Positions 58,425 to 64,000 of a DNA stretch of 64,000 nucleotides are shown one piece after another. The stretch is from Moniliella sp. 'wahieum' (lineage: Eukaryota; Basidiomycota; Moniliellomycetes; Moniliellales; Moniliellaceae). The stretch is taken from assembly GCA_003971905.1 (NCBI GenBank), contig RSEE01000053.1, positions 410,825 to 474,824 of the forward strand, given 5' to 3'. Position numbers and translations under genes: made by a program. Position 1 is the stretch's first letter. Each line of letters starts with the position of its first letter. Below the pieces are notes generated by a model, which worked only from the letters and a program-made list of their open reading frames with translations, was not told the DNA's origin and did not search any database.

Positions 58425-59126
58425 TCATTGTCGGCCTCCTCGCCCTCCGATCCACCCCCCTCGCTTCCCACACCCGTTCCCTCCTTCCTTGCCCGACTCC
58501 AGCCCATCGCCGGATCCACCAGGCAAGGGGACCAAGGCCGCCTCGGCAACGACAGCCCTGCGCGCAAAGACAGCGTTGAGCGCTGCCCTCCGCGTCGACC
58601 GGCGCACCGGCCCCATTGACGTCCCACGACCACGATCGTCCCTGTCGCGGGCCTCGCTGGCGTCTTGACCGCCGCCAAAAGACTCCCCCTCCGACTCGGA
58701 GGGGGTAGTAAACACGACCACGTTCATTTCCAGATGAACCACGCGCGCTTGTCCGGGACGCATCCAACGCAGCAGCCGCTGCTGCCACTCCGATTCGCTC
58801 CGGCCCGTTCGCCACGACGTCTTCTGCGCTGCACTCGACTTGCTCAGGGGTACCCCTTTCTTGCGAGCAATCGCCCTGATCTATGCATCAATCAGGTCTT
58901 GGCATTGGCCGCGTCGGTGGCCGGGGATGCGGCACAGGCCGCACTTCTTGCCCCCAGTCGCCGCTTGTTGGCAGACCGCTGCCGTATGCCCAAAGCGGGA
59001 GGACCGCTCGCATTGTCGAGGGCGCATCGTCGTCGTACAAACCTTCGTGCCCCGCCGTATTAGCCTAGCCCAATCCCTAGGCTGTGGTTTCGCAACGTAG
59101 TAGATAGGGACAAGTGCATCCCGCAA
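58425..59126 (-). pseudogene. LINE ORF1 relic with two zinc knuckles and an LSU-derived segment
   Basis: The minus frame from 59126 reads VPIYYVAKPQPRDWARLI, then VCTTTMRPRQCERSSRFGHTA and KKCGLCRIPGHRRGQC. These are two CCHC knuckles, the first with one Cys changed to Ser, as in LINE gag-like ORF1. A charged region follows in other frames (HLEMNVVVFTTPSESEGE, RDRDDRGRGTSMGP). The part VPIYYVAKPQPRDWA is written by DNA that matches LSU rRNA (see 59040-59115). Same orientation as the other LINE copies and the rDNA. The matching reverse transcriptase is absent below 58.4 kb. Confidence 0.65.
59040..59115 (-). other. LSU rRNA-like fragment inside LINE ORF1
   Basis: 59074-59112 is identical over 39 bases to 61588-61626 in the LSU gene. 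The flank 59046-59073 also aligns (CCGCCGTA, GCCTAGCCC) with a few differences. Homology stops on both sides. Orientation is the same as the LSU gene. Confidence 0.85.
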
Positions 59127-60049
59127 GGCATATCATATCTTCACATTGGACAGTTAGCGATGAGCAAGCGAAGCAATAGTGGTGACTTACTAGTTACTCC
59201 AAGCAGGGTATGCGTTCAGCTGATGAGTAAGCTGGCGTTCCGTATGTCGTTGCGCTCCTCAGCTTACGCGCTTCGCCCGCACACAAATGGCAATTGGAAG
59301 GGGAAGACTGTGTTGTGGGAGGGGGCGAATGGCCCAGGGAAATGAGCACCGGATGGGACGGATCGAACGTGGCTCTGCGCGCCCGATGCCGTGCATGGCC
59401 CGGCATTGGTCACGTCGCGGAGCTCATCCGACAGAGTTAACACGCATGCTGAAGGCGGTGGTCAGGGCGATGCTTTGGCATACGTGTGGTGGGGGTGGGG
59501 TGGTGGTGAGAGGATGGGGGGCAGGCCCGAAAACCAGCACAGTTCACTGGCAAACGGGGCACTAGGGTTGCGACTCCGCAGCAACAGAATGAACTAGGGT
59601 TAATTATAATTCCAAGCCGCGCTTCGAGGGTGTACACGCTATAAGGTGAACAGTACCGAGGGAAGCACGATGCTGCACCCGGACGCAAAACTGTATATAT
59701 ACGGGCTCTATAGGTTACAGAGGGGGGGCGGTGGGCAGGGCAGCGACTATATACGTGCTCTATAGGGGGAAGCATGCGGGGGAAGTGCTGTAGCTCCTAA
59801 ACCGTTGGAGGTACGGCCAAGTGGTATTAGAACGAAGTGGAGAGGGGGGTGGAAGGATGTGGGCGGCGTGGGGGCGCGGGGGAAGAGTTGTGGGCATGGG
59901 CGGGGGTTCAAGATGGGGGGTAGAATGGGGTGTAGCGCCGCAACGGTGGCCGATGGGGGGGGTGTATTAGAACGGGGGGCCCTGCCGATGGGGGTGGGTG
60001 TGCAAAAGGAGGCGGGAGGGGGGCACGTACCAAGAGGGGGGGCAAAAAG
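59127..60049. other. rDNA-side spacer (IGS2-like)
   Basis: No gene. TATATACGGGCTCTATAGG at 59694-59712 recurs as TATATACGTGCTCTATAGG at 59748-59766, 54 bp apart. Below 5S the spacer becomes very G-rich (59840-60045). Confidence 0.5.
60044..60048 (-). terminator. Pol III terminator of 5S
   Basis: Five T in a row on the minus strand directly after the 5S 3' end. Confidence 0.8.
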
Positions 60050-60167
60050 AACCGCGGCACCGAGGATTCCCACGTGGTCCCCCACCGTAGTACTGACTGG
60101 GCGATACTGTGGTTAACTTCGCAGATCGGACGGGATGCGGTGCTTTCACAGTTCTATGGCCGCGGAT
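60050..60167 (-). rRNA. 5S rRNA
   Basis: The minus strand begins ATCCGCGGCCATAG at 60167. It has the internal control region (ACCGCATCCCGTCCGATCTG, GAAGTTAACC), the GTAGTACT/GGTGGGGGACCACGTGGGA arm and an end pairing with the start. 118 bases, the usual length. T5 follows on the minus strand (60044-60048). It lies about 450 bp downstream of LSU on the same strand, as in many basidiomycetes. Confidence 0.95.
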
Positions 60168-60619
60168 GCTGGTGTAGCCTGGAGGGGGGGGTATGGGGGG
60201 GGCGTATATTGACAAGGGGCAACCCTACTGGGGCATACCCGGAGGAGAGTACAAGGGAGGAGGGAGGGAGAATACCCAAGGGGCAACCCTAGGAGAGTAC
60301 AGGGGGGGAGGGAGGAGAATCCACAAGGGAGAACCCTATGGAGAACCCTAGGGAGCCCCCTAGCGACCACCCCCAGGGGTATCTCGCCGCAGTGGAGCGA
60401 GCGGTGGTCAGTAGGGTTTCGGGTGCTCGCAGCGGGGTAAAACGGGGGGGAAAACGGGGCAAGGGTATGGCTCAAACCTGATAGAGCGTCCGGCCCGCTC
60501 ACGCAGTCTTCCTCTTTTCTTTCCCTCTTTTCGTTCTTTCTTGCGCCGCAGGCGCGCTATTTTTGGTATTTTAGTAGGGTTTGGACTTGGAGAGAGAACC
60601 CCCCTCCCGAGGGGGGGGG
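60168..60619. other. IGS1 spacer with short direct repeats
   Basis: Between LSU and 5S. Contains GGGGCAACCCTA and GGAGAGTACA(A/G)GG words repeated two to four times (60217-60350). A short CT-rich tract lies near 60510-60545. Confidence 0.75.
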
Positions 60620-60990
60620 AATCAGAGGTGCCGAGATGGGCTTCAGCCGATCGTGGGAACAAGCCCACTCTACGCGTACGGCGCTCGGACCATGCCCCGT
60701 CGTATGCGGGGGATTTGCAGTGTGCAATGAGTGTATATTGTGGGGCGTGTGGTGGGGCGTCGCCCCGCCACAGGACCCCCCCGTGGTGTACGGCTTGCGC
60801 CTATTGGTACCCAGTCCAGCGCACATGCGAGCGTACTAGCACGAGTTCCACCTTAGAGGCGTTCAGGTGTTACTCGGCGGGCGCGGCTGCGCACCTCTGC
60901 CCGGTCGGACAGGTGCTCAACTGGAGGCCCGGCCCCGGTGTTCCTCTCGTACTCGCCGGAACTACTGTCGACTCGCTTGTTACGGTAGGA

Positions 60991-61037
<47 letters not shown>

Positions 61038-61080
61038 ATTGGTGGGTGAACAATCCAACGCTTGCCGAATTTGCTACGGC

Positions 61081-61115
<35 letters not shown>

Positions 61116-61666
61116 AACGTCGCTATGAACGCTTGGCTGCCACAAGCCAGTTTATCCCGGGGTGCATTTTCTGGCACCTCCTGCTCCAAAAGCCGGAGAA
61201 CAAAAGGATCGATAGGCCACACTTTCATGGTTTGCATCCACACTGAAGAGTAAATCAAGGCAGCATTTCCCCTTTTGGTCTACTGGAGATTTCTGTTCTC
61301 CATGAGCTGCCCTTGGGACACCTGCGTTATTGTTTAACAGATGTGCCGCCCCAGCCAAACTCCCCACCTGACAATGTCTTCAGGAAGGGTTGTCAACCGA
61401 CGTAATTCCAAAAGGTGCGAGTCTCCTCGCAGGCCCACCTCACTGAATAAGTAAAGAGACGATAATAGTGGTATTTCACACTGGCGCTTGCGCTCCCACT
61501 TATCCTACACCCCCTATGTCTCTTCACAATGTCAAACTAGAGTCAGCTCAACAGGGTCTTCTTGCCCGCCGTAGATGCCTAGCCCGTTCCCTAGGCTGTG
61601 GTTTCGCAACGTAGTAGATAGGGACAGTGGAGTCTCGTTAATCCATTCATGCGCGTCACGAATTAA

Positions 61667-61713
<47 letters not shown>

Positions 61714-61743
61714 TTTACCCGCGCTTGGTTGAATCTCTTCACT

Positions 61744-61777
<34 letters not shown>

Positions 61778-63895
61778 CGTCAACACCACGTTATGGCCAT
61801 CGCAATGCTATGTTTAATTAGACAGTCAGATTCCCGCGTCCGTACCAGTTCCAAGTCGCTTGTTCAGCGCACCTTTCGGACCGCGCCGCAGCGCGCCGCC
61901 CAGCCGCCAGGAGCTTGCGCCCCCGGCAGCCCAGGCCGCCCACCCGCACGCCCGGCCAGCACCCAAGCCTTGGAGCCAATCCTTCTCCCAAAGTTAGGAT
62001 CAAATTTGCCGACTTCCCTTACCTACGTTCTCGTTTCAACTAGAGGCTCTTCACCTTGGAGACCTGCTGCGGTGATCAGTACGACCGGGCGAGAGACTAG
62101 ACACGCACCAGGATTTTCACGGGCCGTCGAGCACACACCAGATGCCAGCGTAGCGCCAGCACTCTTCCCACGCCCTGCACCGTCTCTCCGGATAACCCGA
62201 TTCCACGGCGCATTCTCAGCATGGTTAAGCAGAAAAGAAAACTTTCCTGGGGTACTCGCAGCGTCTCCTGGCTTGCTTGCGTTACCGCTCAATACATCCT
62301 CATCGGCGACGGAATCTTAACCGTCTTCCCTTTCCCGAACCACACCCCCAAAAGGGTGCTATGGATCAGCATCAGCCTTCGGTTAGGATCGGCTCACCCA
62401 TGTCCAACTGCTGTTACCATGGAACCTTTCTCCACTTCAGTCTTCAAGGTTACTCGCTTGAATATTTGCTACTGCCCCAAGATCTGCACCAGGGGCCGTT
62501 CCACGCAGGCTCACGCCCACGCTCGGCACAAAACCCCCGCGCCTGCCTACTCTTTCGCACAACTCTGGCACGAAAGGTGGTATGGAGACACGCTTCAGCG
62601 CCATCCTTTCAGGCTAGTACATTCGTTGGTGAGTTGTTACACACTCCTTAGCGGATTCCGACTTCCATGCCACCGTCCAACTGTCTAGATGTACCAACAC
62701 CTTTTGTGGTGTCTCATGAGCGTGTACTCTGGCTCCTTAACCACACGATCGGTTCATCCCGCATCGCCAGTTCTGCTTACCAAAAATGGCCCACTAGAAA
62801 CTCACATTCAACGCACAAGCTCAACCAACAGCAAGTGCTTCTTACGCATTTAAAGTTTGAGAATAGGTTAAGAACATTTCGTCCCAAGGCCTCTAATCAT
62901 TCGCTTTACCTCATAAAATTGTTCTCACACGAGCTTCTGCTATCCTGAGGGAAACTTCGGCAGGAACCAGCTACTAGATGGTTCGATTAGTCTTTCGCCC
63001 CTTTGCCCAGCTCAAACGATCGATTTGCACGTCAGAACCGCGACGGACCTCCACCAGGGTTTCCCCTGCTTCATCCTAGCCAGGCAAAGTTCACCATCTT
63101 TCGGGTCCCAACAGGTATGCTCTTGCTCAGACCCATCTTGTGCGCACACGCAGGGCCGGCCGGTACTGCACCCGGGTTCGTACCCACATCACTTTCATTT
63201 CGCACGCCGGGTTTGCCACCCACATACTCGCATACATGTTAGACTCCTTGGTCCGTGTTTCAAGACGGGCCGCGGAAGCCATTAAGCCCATGTCCACCAC
63301 ACGGCAGTCCTCGGTCGTCCGCAGGGCATCCACAGCGCGGCTATAACACTCCCCCCAAAGGGAAAGCCACCTTCCGCGCCGCTTCTCCCCCACACACAAC
63401 CGACATGGGCCCACGCCGCCACAGTACACCCCCCCGAGAGGGGCAGACGCGGCCGCCGCTCCGGCACTGACTTCCAACGCTTCCCTTTGGCAATTTCACG
63501 TACTCTTTAACTCTCTTTCCAAAGGCTTTTCATCTTTCCCTCCACGGTACTTGTTTCGCTATCGGCTCTCCCCCATATTTAGCCTTGGATGGCCTTTACC
63601 ACCCTCTTTGCGCTGCATTCCCAAACAACGCGACTCGTCGAGCGCACCCCACAACACGGCACCAGGCCAGACCAAGCACGGGATTCTCACCCTCTCTGTG
63701 CTGCTTTCCCAGCAGACTTGGGTCCAGCCGCACCGCACGAGGCACGTCTCCAGTTACAATGCGCCCGCAAGGGAGCTTTCAAATCGGGCTCATCCCGCTT
63801 TCGCTCGCCGCTACTAGGGGAATCCATGTTTGTTTCTCTTCCTCCGCTTATGATATGCTTAAGTTCAGCGGGTAGTCCTATGATTGATGTCGATC
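60620..63895 (-). rRNA. Large-subunit (25-28S) rRNA
   Basis: The minus strand starts near 63893 with TAGGACTACCCGCTGAACTTAAGC at 63850-63880. It includes the domain IV region around the animal R1/R2 sites (61570-61700), the sarcin-ricin loop AGTACGAGAGGAAC (plus 60941-60954) and CTGAACGCCTCTAAG. The end is at about 60620 (ACCTCTGATT). About 3.28 kb, normal for a fungus. No intron is evident by eye. The many short open frames across it are not genes. Both ends are set by similarity and may be off by some bases. Confidence 0.95.
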
Positions 63896-64000
63896 GGGGG
63901 GGGTGTCGTATCGGCCTCCCACACAACGTCTCTTCCTAGTGGTACCTTCGTACTTTTCAGGAGAGACCCCGATGGATCAAACTCCCACATCCATTCCACC
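63896..64000 (-). other. ITS2, partial
   Basis: Sequence between the LSU start and the window end, on the transcribed minus strand. The 5.8S gene would lie beyond 64000. Confidence 0.75.

Noticed and set aside
59040-59115. LSU-like piece as 5' flank of a normal LINE insertion into an rRNA gene
   Set aside because: Homology to LSU stops after about 75 bp on the upstream side, so it is not simply the broken end of a neighbouring LSU gene.
60620-63895. Many small open frames in the last 3.3 kb
   Set aside because: The region is LSU rRNA; these frames are chance.

Overview
The window looks like a chromosome-end contig from a GC-rich basidiomycete fungus. Genes have short introns (about 50-200 bp) with GTACGT/GTATGT donors and CTAAC/CTGAC branch sites. 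tRNA-Lys has a short intron. The 5S rRNA gene sits just downstream of the large-subunit rRNA gene on the same strand, a common basidiomycete arrangement. I cannot place it below phylum from the sequence alone.

Layout. 1-2.0 kb: the 3' end of a decayed Ty1/copia retrotransposon with its LTR. 3.3-38.6 kb: single-copy fungal genes, several in divergent pairs. These are a Frag1/DRAM/Sfk1-type membrane protein next to an Osh1/2-type oxysterol-binding protein; tRNA-Lys(CTT); an AlaX-type alanyl-tRNA editing protein; a Mep/Amt ammonium transporter; an unrecognised multi-pass membrane protein; a Tan1/THUMPD1 homologue; a mitochondrial Mmc1-like protein; guanylate kinase divergent from FGAM synthase; threonine aldolase; and three unrecognised or low-complexity gene candidates. 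38.6-59.1 kb: a gene-poor block of decayed non-LTR retrotransposon (LINE) copies, all on the minus strand, with a mutated 5S copy at its left edge. 59.1-64 kb: ribosomal DNA on the minus strand (spacer, 5S, IGS1, almost complete LSU, start of ITS2).

Functional links. Two divergent pairs join related functions: Sfk1-type protein/Osh protein (plasma-membrane PI4P and sterol) and GUK1/FGAM synthase (purine synthesis). AlaX editing, Tan1 and tRNA-Lys all concern tRNA quality or modification, though they are not an operon.

Two cautions. Nearly every conserved gene is broken by single-base frame losses, often in C or G runs, while motifs and splice sites stay intact. This is more like assembly error than decay, so CDS spans are given from true start to true stop across the breaks. 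Long purine-, proline- or CATCTC-rich open frames are mostly low-complexity artefacts.

The most unusual observation is that LINE ORF1 relics at 59.07 kb and 48.87 kb carry a piece of LSU rRNA sequence (39 bases identical in the first case). That piece spans the region where R1-type elements insert in animal 28S genes.
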